Under the pieces are notes generated by a model. That model was not told the origin of the DNA. It did no database searches and saw only the letters and a list, made by a program, of their open reading frames with translations. The translations under genes and the position numbers were made by a program. A DNA stretch of 64,000 nucleotides from Ancylomarina sp. 16SWW S1-10-2 (GTDB lineage: Bacteria > Bacteroidota > Bacteroidia > Bacteroidales > Marinifilaceae), in assembly GCF_009669305.1 (NCBI RefSeq), contig NZ_SADB01000002.1:1-64000 (forward strand), in the 5' to 3' direction. Positions 34,897-45,600 of the stretch are shown here, one piece after another; positions within the stretch are counted from its first letter, which is position 1, and every line of letters starts with the position of its first letter.

Positions 34897-35703
34897 TTAA
34901 ACGTTGAATTCCAGTGTTACAATTGTACCTGGATACTCTTTGCGAGTAAGCTTCGAAAATTGTCGTTTCTTCACTTGTTTCCAAACACCATTCCCCGAAA
35001 TAATCTGAATTTTGCCATCGTTTTGCTCTATAAACTGACGAATGGTAAATAAACCCATGCCTTTGTGTTTAAATGGTTTTGATGTGGTTCCTGATTGAAC
35101 AGCCCATTGAATAGCTCCCATGCCACTTTGAGCTTGTTTAAGCACCGATGTAGCCAACTGCTGTATATTTACTCCTTTACTAACAATACTAATAATAAGC
35201 TTCTTGTTGTGAACCGATACGTAGTGGGAGATAAATACCTCTTTACGGTTACTGTGCGTAAAGGCATTTCTGAATATTTCTGCCACACAAAGTTCAATTG
35301 CCATCTTTAGTTGTGGGTTTAAAGCAACATCAGGACGTTCAGGGAATATTTTATTTTCTAGGTAATCTGTTAGTTCACTTTCGTCGTCACTTTTAAAAAA
35401 CTGACATTTAATAAGGCTTTTCCATACATCTTTTTTCATTCCACCTTTAATCATCTTCTTGGTATAAAAAAGGTTGAGAATGGAGTCTTGGAAATTAATT
35501 AAACGCACTTTATTCTTACGCCTTTCAAGATCCATAATAAGGCTTCCTAATACCGCGAATAGATTGGATTCTATGAGTTTAGTTTCTTCGAAATTTAGAA
35601 TAATTTCGTCTTGAATCAATCGTTTAGTAGAGGCTTGTAATTCTGTAAAGAATAGGTGGCTCTGAAAATTATTAGTTAGTTTCTTGGGGATAGTAATTTC
35701 CAT
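34897..35703 (-). CDS. STAS-like domain fused to HATPase (anti-sigma-type regulator)
   Basis: A 268-aa soluble protein. Residues 1-80 look like a STAS-type domain (ILNFEETKLIESNLFAVLGSLIMDLERRKNKVRLINF), followed by a helical linker and a GHKL ATPase (N-box ELCVAEIFRNAFTHS, then SGMGAIQWAV and KGMGLFTIRQFIEQ). The order unites, in one chain, the two parts that SpoIIAA/SpoIIAB-type switches usually have as separate proteins. It probably controls a partner by phosphorylation, but no sigma factor or PP2C phosphatase is encoded beside it. Confidence 0.78.
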   Translation of the reverse strand: MEITIPKKLTNNFQSHLFFTELQASTKRLIQDEIILNFEETKLIESNLFAVLGSLIMDLERRKNKVRLINFQDSILNLFYTKKMIKGGMKKDVWKSLIKCQFFKSDDESELTDYLENKIFPERPDVALNPQLKMAIELCVAEIFRNAFTHSNRKEVFISHYVSVHNKKLIISIVSKGVNIQQLATSVLKQAQSGMGAIQWAVQSGTTSKPFKHKGMGLFTIRQFIEQNDGKIQIISGNGVWKQVKKRQFSKLTRKEYPGTIVTLEFNV

Positions 35704-35861
35704 ATTGGACTTGCGTTGATTTCAATTTGTTTAAAATGATGCTTTCCTATTAACAAATGGTGAAATTTAAGTGGCATGTAAGATATAAAAATATCTATTA
35801 GAAAGTGATATGTTTTAAAGCCAGTTTTGAATTTTTACTTCTGTTTAATTAATGTTGGGGG

Positions 35862-35896
35862 ATAAAAAAAACGGCTCTGAAAAGAGCCGTTTTTGT
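35862..35896 (-). terminator. Terminator of the TPR lipoprotein gene
   Basis: Stem acggctct/agagccgt with a GAAA loop (35871-35890), A-run on one side and T-run on the other, so it works on both strands. Confidence 0.85.
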
Positions 35897-35917
35897 GTAC
35901 TTTATGTATGAGTTTAA

Positions 35918-37642
35918 TTACTCAACAATAGCTTTGAATTCTGCATTTTCAAAAACAGTATAGAATTCAAGATCAGACTTAGCAAAAGCTTTCAAAGAAG
36001 CATCTTTAGCAATAGCTGATTTCAAGTTAGAGAAAATCAAGTTATTATTGTTAGTTCTTGCACCAACGATAGCTTTAAGGTAGTCAACCATAGCATCGTC
36101 ACTTGTGTTCTTGTTTAATTTTTCAAGAGCAACAGTGTATTTTTTAGCAAGAATGTTAGCTAAAGCAGAGTTTACTGCATAGCAGTCACCAAACTGTTGA
36201 GTAGCTAAATCGTATTGAGCTTTTTTAACAGCAACGATACCTAAGTTGTAGTTTACTTCTTTACCAGCACCAGTTGCAGCTCCAAATAATACTTCAGCTT
36301 CAGCAGTGTTACCTTTTACTAGTTCAATAGCACCTAAGTTATTTTTAACAACAGGATTGTTAGCAGAAAGTTGGTCTGCTTTGTCGAAGTTAGCTTTAGC
36401 TTCTTCAGTTTTACCCATTCCAAAAAGAATCATACCAGCATCGTTATGTGCTCTCCAATCGCTAGCAAATTGTTTTTTAGCTGTTTCGTAAATTGCTAAT
36501 TTTTCGCTAGCTACTTTTGTAAGTGTTGCAGCGTAAAGCATTTCTTCTACGTTTAATTCAGCAGGATTATTTTTAACAAGATTTTTAATTTCTTCGTCAG
36601 ATTTACCAATGTTATCAACATTAACTAAGAATTTAGCTCTTCTTAATTGAGGAAGAATTTCATCTTTAACTTCAGAAAAAGCAGAAGAAATATTTCTGAT
36701 TTCTTTTTCACGTACTTCAGGATCTGAGTACATAGAAAGAACACGTAGAATTAATTCTTTATCTCTAATGTTAGAAGCTTGCATTAATTTTTTGAAACCA
36801 TCCCAATCTTCAGGAGTGATATTCGATTTGAAAAATTCTTCGCTAGTGTAATCAGCAAGTTTTGCTTTTTTCATTGATTTCTTCACATACTTAGAAGAAG
36901 AAACTTCACGTTTACCAGCTAATTTTTCATTAAAATCTTCTTTACCATCTGGAGATGCATAAGCAGAAACTTCAATTCCTTTATATTCTTTTTTAGCGTC
37001 GCCTTCAACAGTTTTGAAATAGTCGCTTAAAGCTTTAATATCTTCGCTTCTCATTTCTGACCAACGAACGTTAGCGCTGTTGATTAGGTAATGAAGATCA
37101 GCTTCTTTAGTTTCAGCAATAATTCTTTGGAAAGCATCCTTACCAATAATGTTAGCAGGATCGTTTTGAACAAGAGTTGCAGTAGCAATTACACCTTGTG
37201 CAATTTTCACAGGATCGAAATCTAAAGATTTTTCACCTTTTTGAGCAGTAATTCTTACTTCAAGCTCAGAAATACGCATCGCTTTATCGTAATCGATAGA
37301 TGATTTGTAATTGATAGTTTTACCAGTTGCATAAGGTACAACAGTTGCATTTCCTTGAACTTTTTCACCTTGCAATGTTTGTGGTTCGAAAGCTTTTTCT
37401 CCACCATCGTATTTTAATACAGGCGTTGCAACTAAAGTTACATTTTTGTTGAAATAGTTAGCAGGTATTCTTACGCTAACTGCAACATCTACCTTGGCAG
37501 CATGTGTTTCTAAAATTTCAGGAGTTACATTGTAGTCAATGTCACTTGCATCTTTTTTCATCTTACTCATTCCTGCACATCCGGAAAGTAAGGCGCCAGC
37601 TAGTAGTATAGCAGCTACGTGATTAAACTTGATTCTTTTCAT
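35918..37642 (-). CDS. OmpA-like/TPR lipoprotein
   Basis: A 574-aa lipoprotein (lipobox L-S-G-C, Cys22). After an N-terminal beta-rich region, residues about 200-270 resemble a modified OmpA-like segment (VSAYASPDGKEDFNEKLAGKREVSSSKYVK). The C-terminal ~200 residues contain TPR-type repeats (FASDWRAHNDAGMILFGMGKTEEAKANFDKA; NNLGAIELVKGNTAEAEVLF). Codon use is even and the gene has its own strong terminator, consistent with high expression. It probably sits at the outer membrane as a scaffold; the exact role is unknown. Confidence 0.82.
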   Translation of the reverse strand: MKRIKFNHVAAILLAGALLSGCAGMSKMKKDASDIDYNVTPEILETHAAKVDVAVSVRIPANYFNKNVTLVATPVLKYDGGEKAFEPQTLQGEKVQGNATVVPYATGKTINYKSSIDYDKAMRISELEVRITAQKGEKSLDFDPVKIAQGVIATATLVQNDPANIIGKDAFQRIIAETKEADLHYLINSANVRWSEMRSEDIKALSDYFKTVEGDAKKEYKGIEVSAYASPDGKEDFNEKLAGKREVSSSKYVKKSMKKAKLADYTSEEFFKSNITPEDWDGFKKLMQASNIRDKELILRVLSMYSDPEVREKEIRNISSAFSEVKDEILPQLRRAKFLVNVDNIGKSDEEIKNLVKNNPAELNVEEMLYAATLTKVASEKLAIYETAKKQFASDWRAHNDAGMILFGMGKTEEAKANFDKADQLSANNPVVKNNLGAIELVKGNTAEAEVLFGAATGAGKEVNYNLGIVAVKKAQYDLATQQFGDCYAVNSALANILAKKYTVALEKLNKNTSDDAMVDYLKAIVGARTNNNNLIFSNLKSAIAKDASLKAFAKSDLEFYTVFENAEFKAIVE

Positions 37643-37744
37643 GATAATAACTTAAATATGTTGTTGTAATAAATTAAAAGGTACGGTAACAAATTTACAA
37701 AAAATAATTCAGCAAATAAATATTTATGATTTAATGTTTATTTG

Positions 37745-38380
37745 TTAAATTATGATTCTATTGAGACCCTTCTCGTGTTTGTTATTAAAGATTACATCGC
37801 AAATTTTCGTGTAGTCTGAATCGTTCTCTATAAAATCAATGTTATTGGTGTCAATAACGAGGAAATTTAGGTTTTGTTGTTGTTTAAAAAAAGAAAAATA
37901 ACTGTTCTGTATCTTTAATAAATAATCAGCTGTAATTTCCTGTTCATAATTTCTACCTCTTTTTTTTATGTTGCTCAATAATTTATCTACATCAGAATGT
38001 AAATAAACATAAAGGTCTGGTTTTGGTAAAGAGTTATATATGATATGGAAAAACTGACTATACAGCTTATATTCATCATCCTTAAGCGTTTGCTTAGAGA
38101 AAATTAAAGATTTCATAAAGTAGTAATCAGCTATAGTGAACGATTTAAATAGATCTTGTTCACTTAACTCATTTTTAAGTTGGTTGTATCTATCTGCCAA
38201 AAAAGACATTTCAAGAGGGAATGAATATTTCTCAGGTTCCTCATAAAACTTAGGTAGGAAAGGGTTCTTTGCAAACTGTTCCAAAATTAATTTAGCATTA
38301 AAATCTGAAGCAATTTTGCTTGATAAAGAGGTTTTCCCGGCACCAATATTTCCTTCGATGACGATAAAATTATAATCCAT
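37745..38380 (-). CDS. Deoxynucleoside kinase
   Basis: A 211-aa dNK-family kinase from the ATG at 38380 (MDYNFIVIEGNIGAGKTSLS). An upstream in-frame start at 38464 lies inside a terminator hairpin and adds hydrophobic nonsense, so I reject it. P-loop GNIGAGKTS, the substrate region EQFAKNPFLPKFYEEPEKYSF, the SFLADRYNQL helix and the KKRGRNYEQ lid are visible. It makes dNMPs from deoxynucleosides (salvage). Substrate preference cannot be read. Confidence 0.9.
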   Translation of the reverse strand: MDYNFIVIEGNIGAGKTSLSSKIASDFNAKLILEQFAKNPFLPKFYEEPEKYSFPLEMSFLADRYNQLKNELSEQDLFKSFTIADYYFMKSLIFSKQTLKDDEYKLYSQFFHIIYNSLPKPDLYVYLHSDVDKLLSNIKKRGRNYEQEITADYLLKIQNSYFSFFKQQQNLNFLVIDTNNIDFIENDSDYTKICDVIFNNKHEKGLNRIII

Positions 38381-38452
38381 TAAATATGTGTTTCTGATTT
38401 GGACTCGTAAAAATATAAAATGAAGTTTAAATAATAAACTTTTTAAAAGAAT

Positions 38453-38497
38453 AAGAATAGCCATGTTGATAAAAAAATCAAAATGGCTATTCTTAAT
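38453..38497 (-). terminator. Terminator of the prolyl oligopeptidase gene
   Basis: Perfect 12 bp stem aagaatagccat/atggctattctt with an inner ttgat/atcaa pair, just past the stop at 38521 on the minus strand. Confidence 0.7.
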
Positions 38498-38520
38498 GTA
38501 TCCAGATTTTATATCTGGGT

Positions 38521-40638
38521 TTATTCTATATTCGGATCGATGCCCATATTATAGAAAATAAATGACCAAATATCAGCATATTCTTCAATTTGTTTCGATG
38601 TTGGCATACCAGCTCCATGTCCTGCATTCGATTCAATTCTGATGATAACAGGATTATCTCCTTTATATTTCTCTTGTAATGTTGCCATGTATTTGAAAGA
38701 ATGAGCAGGCACAACTCTATCGTCATGATCGGCAGTTGTAACCATTACAGCTGGATAATCTTTGTTGGCTATATTGTGAATAGGCGAATATTTGTAGATA
38801 TAGTTGAACATCTCTTCACTTTCTTCGCTTGTTCCGTAATCGCCAGCCCAAGCCCAACCAATGGTGAATTTATGGTAGCGGAGCATATCCATAACACCAA
38901 CTTCGGGTATAGCTACTTTAAATAAATCGGGACGCTGATTAATTACAGCTCCAACAAGTAAACCGCCATTTGAACCTCCTTTTAATGCTAATCTTTCCGG
39001 GTTTGTGTACTTGTTTGCAATTAGATATTCAGCTGCAGAAATGCAATCATCAAATACATTTTGTTTGTTCATTTTTGTACCAGCTTGATGCCAGTTTTCA
39101 CCAAACTCGCCACCACCACGTAAGTTAGCAACAACATAAATGCCTCCATTCTCTAGCCATACCAAGCGGCGTGGTGTAAAATAAGGCGTTAAACTAACAT
39201 TAAATCCGCCGTAGCCGTATAGTAGGCAAGGGTTGTTTCCATCTAGTTTTGTACCTTTTTTATAAATGATAAACATGGGAATCTTTGTCCCATCCTTACT
39301 GGTGTAGAATTTTTGATCGGTGACAAAGTCTTCAGGAGTGAAGTTTATTTTTGGTTGGTAAAATACCTCTGATTTTTTTGTTTTAAAATTGTATTTGTAA
39401 GCAATTTCAGGTGATGTGAATGATTCAAAGCTATAGAAAGCTGTGTCTTCATCTTTTTTTCCTGAAAAGTCACCAGCTGTACCAATTCCTGGTAGCTTTA
39501 ATTCATAATCGAAGCTTCCATCTATGTTTAGAATTTCAATTTTCGAATAGGCATTCTGCATGTAGTTGGCTACCATTTTACCTCCTGCCAGTTTCACACT
39601 GCTTAAAACATTCTCCTTTTCGGGAATAACAGTTTTCCAATTTTCTTTTGATGGATTTTTAACATCAACCGATACTAAACGGTATTTTGGAGCATCATTA
39701 TTGGTATACATTAACAAACCTCCGTTTACATCATCAATAATATTGTGATCGAAAGTCATTTCGTCAGTAATCAGTTTGAATTCCGATCCTTTTTTGTCAA
39801 GCTCCTTAAAATAGAGTGCATTCCCGTGTGATGCCGACATGGCCGAAAGAATCAGGTATTTCTCATCATCGGTAACCGATGCGCCATATAAACGTTTTGG
39901 AAATTCTGGGTTTTCGTATATCAGCTCGTCTTCCGACTGTTTGCTGCCCAATTTATGGTAGTAAATTTTATGGTATTCGTTTGAATTTGACAATTCCGTA
40001 CCTGCTTCAGGGGCATCGTAAGCGCCGTAAAAAAAGCCATCCTTATACCACGAAACGCCTGAGAATTTAATCCACATTAAGTGATCTGAAACATTTTTAC
40101 CTGTTGCAATATCTTTAACAAACACTTCGTTCCAGTCCGATCCGGAACGAGCAATTAAATAGGCAAGATATTTACTATCGTTTGAAACCGATATGCCTGC
40201 AAGTGCAACAGTACCATCATCCGATAATTTGTTGGGGTCGAGAAGAATACGAGCTTCGTTTTCCAAATTTGTTTGAACGTATAATACCGATTGGTTTTGT
40301 AAGCCATCATTACGGTAATGGAAGTATAAATCTCCCTTTTTAAAGGGAACTCCAACTTTTGGATAGTTCCAAACCTCGGTTAATCGTTCTTTTATTTTAG
40401 CTTTAAAAGGAATGGCTTTTAAGTATTTATCGGTGACCTTATTTTGTTCTACAACCCAAGCTTTAGTCTCGTCAGAATTATCATCTTCTAACCAACGGTA
40501 AGGGTCGGCTACTTTTGTTTTAAAATAAGTATCAGTCGTATCGACTTTTTTTGAAATAGGGTAGTTCATTTTTGTTCTTTCGTTTGAACAGGAAACCATT
40601 ATTGAGCAGCAGAATAATGGGATAATTAATTTCTTCAT
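38521..40638 (-). CDS. Prolyl oligopeptidase (S9A), lipoprotein
   Basis: A 705-aa enzyme. The N-terminus has a lipobox (M-V-S-C, Cys17), so it is exported and lipid-anchored. A seven-bladed propeller region follows (PYRWLEDDNSDETKAWVEQN-like start), then the hydrolase domain with the Ser in LKGGSNGGLLVGA, the Asp in TADHDDRVVP and His674 in NAGHGAG. It cuts short peptides after proline. An NH2-terminal hydrolase opening of this kind is typical of Bacteroidota periplasmic S9 peptidases. Confidence 0.95.
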   Translation of the reverse strand: MKKLIIPLFCCSIMVSCSNERTKMNYPISKKVDTTDTYFKTKVADPYRWLEDDNSDETKAWVVEQNKVTDKYLKAIPFKAKIKERLTEVWNYPKVGVPFKKGDLYFHYRNDGLQNQSVLYVQTNLENEARILLDPNKLSDDGTVALAGISVSNDSKYLAYLIARSGSDWNEVFVKDIATGKNVSDHLMWIKFSGVSWYKDGFFYGAYDAPEAGTELSNSNEYHKIYYHKLGSKQSEDELIYENPEFPKRLYGASVTDDEKYLILSAMSASHGNALYFKELDKKGSEFKLITDEMTFDHNIIDDVNGGLLMYTNNDAPKYRLVSVDVKNPSKENWKTVIPEKENVLSSVKLAGGKMVANYMQNAYSKIEILNIDGSFDYELKLPGIGTAGDFSGKKDEDTAFYSFESFTSPEIAYKYNFKTKKSEVFYQPKINFTPEDFVTDQKFYTSKDGTKIPMFIIYKKGTKLDGNNPCLLYGYGGFNVSLTPYFTPRRLVWLENGGIYVVANLRGGGEFGENWHQAGTKMNKQNVFDDCISAAEYLIANKYTNPERLALKGGSNGGLLVGAVINQRPDLFKVAIPEVGVMDMLRYHKFTIGWAWAGDYGTSEESEEMFNYIYKYSPIHNIANKDYPAVMVTTADHDDRVVPAHSFKYMATLQEKYKGDNPVIIRIESNAGHGAGMPTSKQIEEYADIWSFIFYNMGIDPNIE

Positions 40639-40795
40639 GCTTTGAATTTAAAATTAAACTTGAGATTAGATTATTCTGGTCAGTTGGATATTTGTCTGAC
40701 TTTGAATCGATTGTCTAAATTAAGAAATTTAAATCTAATTACTCAATATAAAATGCTTAGCAAGAGTTAGATGTTTATTGAAGACGATAAATGGG

Positions 40796-41380
40796 TTACA
40801 ATTGGCGTCCCATTTTGGCTTGATATCTATCTTTTCTTGCGCCACGAATATTTCCAATAAGCATTCCCATACCTGCACATGCAACAAAGATATGAGGGTT
40901 AAAACTATAAAATATGCCGTAACTTAATACCAGACCAAGAGCAATACCAACTAGCGTATGCGTGCCAGAGTAGGTATAAGTAAAATGTTGTGCTTGGTAA
41001 ATTTGATGCGTGTCTTTAAGATGCATGATTATTTTCTCGACTCTTTTTTCGTATTCACTTCGGTTTACACCAGATTTATTAATCAACCGATCAAGTTCAT
41101 CTACAATGTTTTCTAATTCTATTTTAGCGTGTTTGCAGTCTAAACAATTCTTTTGCTTTACATGATCAAGTAAGGTGGCAATTCGTTTTAGTTTTTCGAT
41201 TTGATAAAAACGATAATCCTTAACTGAAATATAAAGTTCAATTTGATTATCAATATTTGTATGGATGCTGTTGAGCCAAGATTTTTGCATAGAATAAAAT
41301 ATTTTGAACAAATTTAATGAAATAAAGAGAGAATCGTTCATGACTTGATCACTAGCTGACGGCTTGTTTAAAACTATCAT
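40796..41380 (-). CDS. Protein of unknown function with a C-terminal membrane hairpin
   Basis: A 194-aa protein. The first ~130 residues are helical and charged with a Cys pair in KQKNCLDCKHAK; the C-terminal part has two hydrophobic, glycine-rich segments (LVGIALGLVLSYGIFYSF, IFVACAGMGMLIGNIRG). I recognise no family. It is divergent from rlmB. Confidence 0.65.
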   Translation of the reverse strand: MIVLNKPSASDQVMNDSLFISLNLFKIFYSMQKSWLNSIHTNIDNQIELYISVKDYRFYQIEKLKRIATLLDHVKQKNCLDCKHAKIELENIVDELDRLINKSGVNRSEYEKRVEKIIMHLKDTHQIYQAQHFTYTYSGTHTLVGIALGLVLSYGIFYSFNPHIFVACAGMGMLIGNIRGARKDRYQAKMGRQL

Positions 41381-41476
41381 TATAATGATTTTTGGGATAT
41401 GTATTTACTTAGTTGTATGATTGGGATTTACCTACTATCTTTGTCCTCTCAGAAAAATAGAAAAATAAGAAGATAA

Positions 41477-42220
41477 ATGGCAAAGCAAAGACAAGAAATG
41501 CTGTTCGGTATTAGAGCAGCAATGGAAGCGATTAATAGCGAAAAGGAAATTGAGAAAGTATTGATTCGTAGCGGTCTTGCTGGACCATTGTACAATGAGT
41601 TTTTCGAATTGGTTCGTGAAAAAGATGTACCATATCAATTTGTTCCTAAGGAGAAGATTGATGCATTGGATCAAAGAAATAATCAAGGTGTTGTTGCTCT
41701 TATTGCACCAATTCCTTATCAAGAAATTGAAGATGTATTGCCAGAGATAATGGTGAGCGGAAAAATTCCTCTGATTTTGGTACTAGATCAAATTACTGAT
41801 GTTAGAAACTTTGGTGCAATTGCTCGTTCTGCTGAGTGTGCAGGTGTACAGGCTATTGTAATACCTTTCAAAAACTCGGCTAAGGTAACTCCTGATGCCA
41901 TTAAAACATCGGCAGGTGCTTTATACAATATTCCAGTTTGTCGTGTACAAAACTTAAAAACTTTGGTTCGTAATTTTAAGAAAGAAGGTATTCGTATTGT
42001 AGCAGCTACTGAAAAAGGAGAAATCATGTACACTGAGGCTAATCTGACTTTGGCAACAGCTATTATTATGGGATCAGAGGATGTTGGTATCGAAGATGCT
42101 TTATTACGTCTTGCTGATGAACAAGTAAAGATTCCAATTTTGGGATCTATTGAATCATTAAATGTATCTGTTGCTGCTTCACTTATGATTTATGAAGCGG
42201 TAAGACAAAGAAGTTTATAA
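41477..42220 (+). CDS. rlmB: 23S rRNA (guanosine-2'-O-)-methyltransferase RlmB type
   Basis: A 247-aa SPOUT methyltransferase with an N-terminal substrate-binding domain (FGIRAAMEAINSEKEIEKVLI, L30e-like) and the catalytic knot (motif 1 DVRNFGAIARSAECAG, motif 2 IIMGSEDVGIED, motif 3 ILGSIESLNVSVAASLMIYEA). It matches the RlmB/TrmH group 3 family that methylates G2251 in 23S rRNA; other 2'-O targets are possible. A strong terminator follows. Confidence 0.9.
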   Translation: MAKQRQEMLFGIRAAMEAINSEKEIEKVLIRSGLAGPLYNEFFELVREKDVPYQFVPKEKIDALDQRNNQGVVALIAPIPYQEIEDVLPEIMVSGKIPLILVLDQITDVRNFGAIARSAECAGVQAIVIPFKNSAKVTPDAIKTSAGALYNIPVCRVQNLKTLVRNFKKEGIRIVAATEKGEIMYTEANLTLATAIIMGSEDVGIEDALLRLADEQVKIPILGSIESLNVSVAASLMIYEAVRQRSL

Positions 42221-42260
42221 AATGTTAGCCTAGCTAACAAAGCAAAATATTTCAAATAAG

Positions 42261-42299
42261 AAAAGTCATTCGATTTAAAACCGAATGACTTTTTTTTCA
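42261..42299 (+). terminator. Terminator of rlmB
   Basis: Stem aaaagtcattcg/cgaatgactttt with nine-base loop and a long T-run. Confidence 0.85.
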
Positions 42300-42399
42300 A
42301 TCTAAGTATTTGTGTGTGATTATTGACATGTTTATAATTTCACTCAGAGATCTTAATTAAGCTTTTGAATCAAATATGAATAGTGTTTGGTTTTCTTCC

Positions 42400-42610
42400 T
42401 TATTTTTTCTGGCATCAACAACGTAGGTGGGGAACCCATCGCTGAAAAAGTCGTTAAAAAAAGAATGATGTTTGAGTGAGGAACGAGCGAGTTCAGTCTT
42501 TTTAGACTTTGATGCGTAATGGGTCACCGAGTGTTGTAGTCTTGAATTTTTGGTACTTTTATTTCAAGAAAAAAGTACAATCCCGTCCGGTAAGGACATT
42601 AATAATATGC
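42400..42610. repeat. Probable interspersed non-coding element
   Basis: This part of the 455 bp gap before ccsBA is less AT-rich than its surroundings and contains an inverted pair, ggtacttttattt and aaaaaagtac, followed by cccgtccggtaagg. Its look (gtgaggaacgagcgagttc, then tttttggtactttt...aaaagtac) resembles intergenic repeats in other Bacteroidota. There is no second copy in this window, so the call is tentative. Confidence 0.35.
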
Positions 42611-42675
42611 TTATTTAAACATGTTTATTTTTTCGTCATTACATCTGTCGTATTACTTATGTTGATAAAAATATT

Positions 42676-45600
42676 TTACTTTTCAACAGCTTTATATTTC
42701 CGATAATTGTAATAGGCAGCTATACTTAACGCAATAAGTATTCCAATTGTATAATAAACCCAATTTGGTATCGGAATAGGATCACCTTTTGCATAGGAGT
42801 GAAGTCCCGCAAGATAATAGTTTACTCCAAAGTAAGTCATGAGAATTGAGCTGTATGCCCAAATGGAAGCTAAGTTGAAAGTGAAAATGGATTTTAAACC
42901 AGGAATATGGCGCATGTGGAGAACAAAGCTATAGACCAACACACTAACAAGAGCCCAAGTTTCTTTGGGATCCCATCCCCAATAGCGTCCCCATGATTCG
43001 TTTGCCCAAATACCACCAAGAATAGTTCCGATAGTTAAAGTGTAAAGGCCAATAATCATTGTCATTTCATTAATTCGACTTAATTCAAGGACTGTAGTAT
43101 CTATTCTAGTCTCATTTTTCTTGTTTTTCAGTATCATTAATGAGAGGCTAATCATACCAAGAATAGCAGCTAATGCCAGAAAACCATAACTACCTGTAAT
43201 GATAGCAACATGAATAGTTAACCAGTACGATTTAAGAACTGGAACGAGGTTTGTAATTTCAGGGTTCATCCACGATAAGTGGGCAACGAATAAGCTTAGT
43301 CCAGCCAATAGAGATGTTGCAGCCAAAGCAAACTTTGATTTACGCGTAAATAAAAATCCTGCTAGAAGACAGGCCCAAGCGACATAAGTCATTGATTCGA
43401 AACCATTACTCCACGGAGCATGACCAGAAATATACCAACGAGCACCCAAACCAATTGTGTGTATCAGAAAAGCAACACTTAGAATAGCAAATGAAATTCG
43501 AAATAGCCATTTGATTGACATATTTGGCTTAATGATTTTTGCTACCAAAGCAATAATCAAGATAAAACCAATTAAAAGATAGTAAGGGAATAACCTCTTG
43601 AAAATATTGACTTTGTTGTAAAGTATTTCTGTCTTAAGTTTATTCTCCGAAGGCATTACATTTTTACCATGTGTTTTTTGAAACTTCTTTATTCCCTTAA
43701 TGTAGGTGTCAACCGAATCGTAATCTTTAGATGTCATCGCTTGGCTTAGCAAGGATATTGAATTCTTGATGAATAATGAATCCTTCCCTTTAACTTGAAT
43801 AAATTCTTTAGGCTGATACCAAGCATGGTTTGAGTCTTGGGGATCTGGAAACAGTTTTAAGAATTCACCCGAGAAAACCATATAGCTAACATTAACTCTT
43901 TCGTCTACCGAAATAATTTCTTTGTCGTAAGAAGTTCGATTAGCTGGTTTACGAGAATAGGCATCCCGTACTTTTTTTCTAAGTTTATATTGGCCGCTAG
44001 CATCAAGAAAACTATTAAAGCTAGCATATTTGCCACTTCCACCAATTTCATTAATTAAATCGGAGTTGCTAACTTTTATAAGAGGTGTTTCTTCCCAGTT
44101 TTGAGGATCTATAATCATACTAAGGAATACTTGGTCAGCATTTAAACCATCTATTCTACTCTTCTTGCTAATTTTACGGATAACTTCACTTGCAAGTGTG
44201 TTTACCGGTTCAAATCGACCTGTATTGTCTTGCACAACCAATTCCCCAAAATGTTTAGCTTGTTCCAAGGGAACTTCAGTTCGTTTCTGATTTTGAGCGT
44301 AAGTTGTTAGACTTCCTCCTAGGGCAAGAACTAGAATTAAAATTGTTTTTAGACTTTTACTTTTCATTTTACTCAAAGCTCTAAAACGCGTTCCCGATGC
44401 AAGCAGCGACCAAGCCATACCAACAATCATTAGGAAATAACCAAAGTAAGTTACCATCATTCCTAAATGGTCATGGTTCACCGACAAGATTGTTCCACCT
44501 TCATCACCGTCATACGACGATTGATAAAATCGGAATCCACGATATTTTAAAATCTTATTCATATAAATGCGATAGTCTTTCTTTACAGCGTTTAAAGTAT
44601 CAATTAAAGTGACTTCACTTGCAAATGAAGACGGACTTTTAGAACCAGGATAGCGTTTGAGTTGAAAATCATTTAACTGGATAGAAAATGGTAAGTCGAT
44701 GAGCATTGATCCATAAGATACCGAAACGTCTAAACCATTAATTTGAGTTTTCTCAGGAGTTCCCACATAATTCTTAAATCCTTTTACGATGAGTTCTTTT
44801 TCTTGCTCGCCACTTTTAATATTAAAGATTAGAACTGTTGGTGCTTTCTTATCAGGAGTACTTACATACTTATATTTAGCTGATGGGAAAAAGTCTTTTA
44901 TGATTAAATGTATTCCATTTATATCATATAGTTTGCGAGGACTAATGATGTGCCATTTGTTGCTTTCCAGCTTGATCGTATCAGTACCCATCATATTTAA
45001 TTCGGTAATAGAATAGGGACTTTTCATTCTTAAACGATCAGTGTAAGAAAAATTCGTAGCTTGTTCTGTTTCCTCATTACCAAATGCGAATACATTCTCA
45101 CCAATAGTTTTGTTGCTGTTGTAATCAAGAGTGAAAGTTTGCATGCTTTGCATTTGACTGTCCGAAGAACTTACAAAGGTAATTACGGGTATGCCGCCAG
45201 CTTCTTTTATCAGACTGGTTGATGCGTTAGGAATATAATGCTTAAGACTAAGCTCAATATCTTTGTTGTTTAGAGATAAGTTCTCATTAATATTAACCGA
45301 GCTTAATGAGCTCATGTTTAGTTTTGTCGATTCTTCAGCTTTTTCGCCTTCTCCTTCAACTATAATGTTGACATAGTTGTCGGTAGTAGTTATTTGGCTT
45401 GATGTTTTTCCTTCTCTAATGTGCATACTGCCTTCGTAACCCACATATCTTGTAATTCCCGAACCAATAAGGATGATAATGAATGCAAGATGAAACAGTC
45501 CCATTGACCATTTCTTTTTGGTATAAAGTTTATATCTCTTAATATTGGCGATTAAATTTATGGCTATAAAAAAGAGTAATATTTCGAACCAAGTTGCATT

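Noticed and set aside
38381-38464. Longer N-terminus of the deoxynucleoside kinase
   Set aside because: The upstream start lies in the stem of the terminator of the neighbouring gene and adds hydrophobic residues before a normal dNK start.
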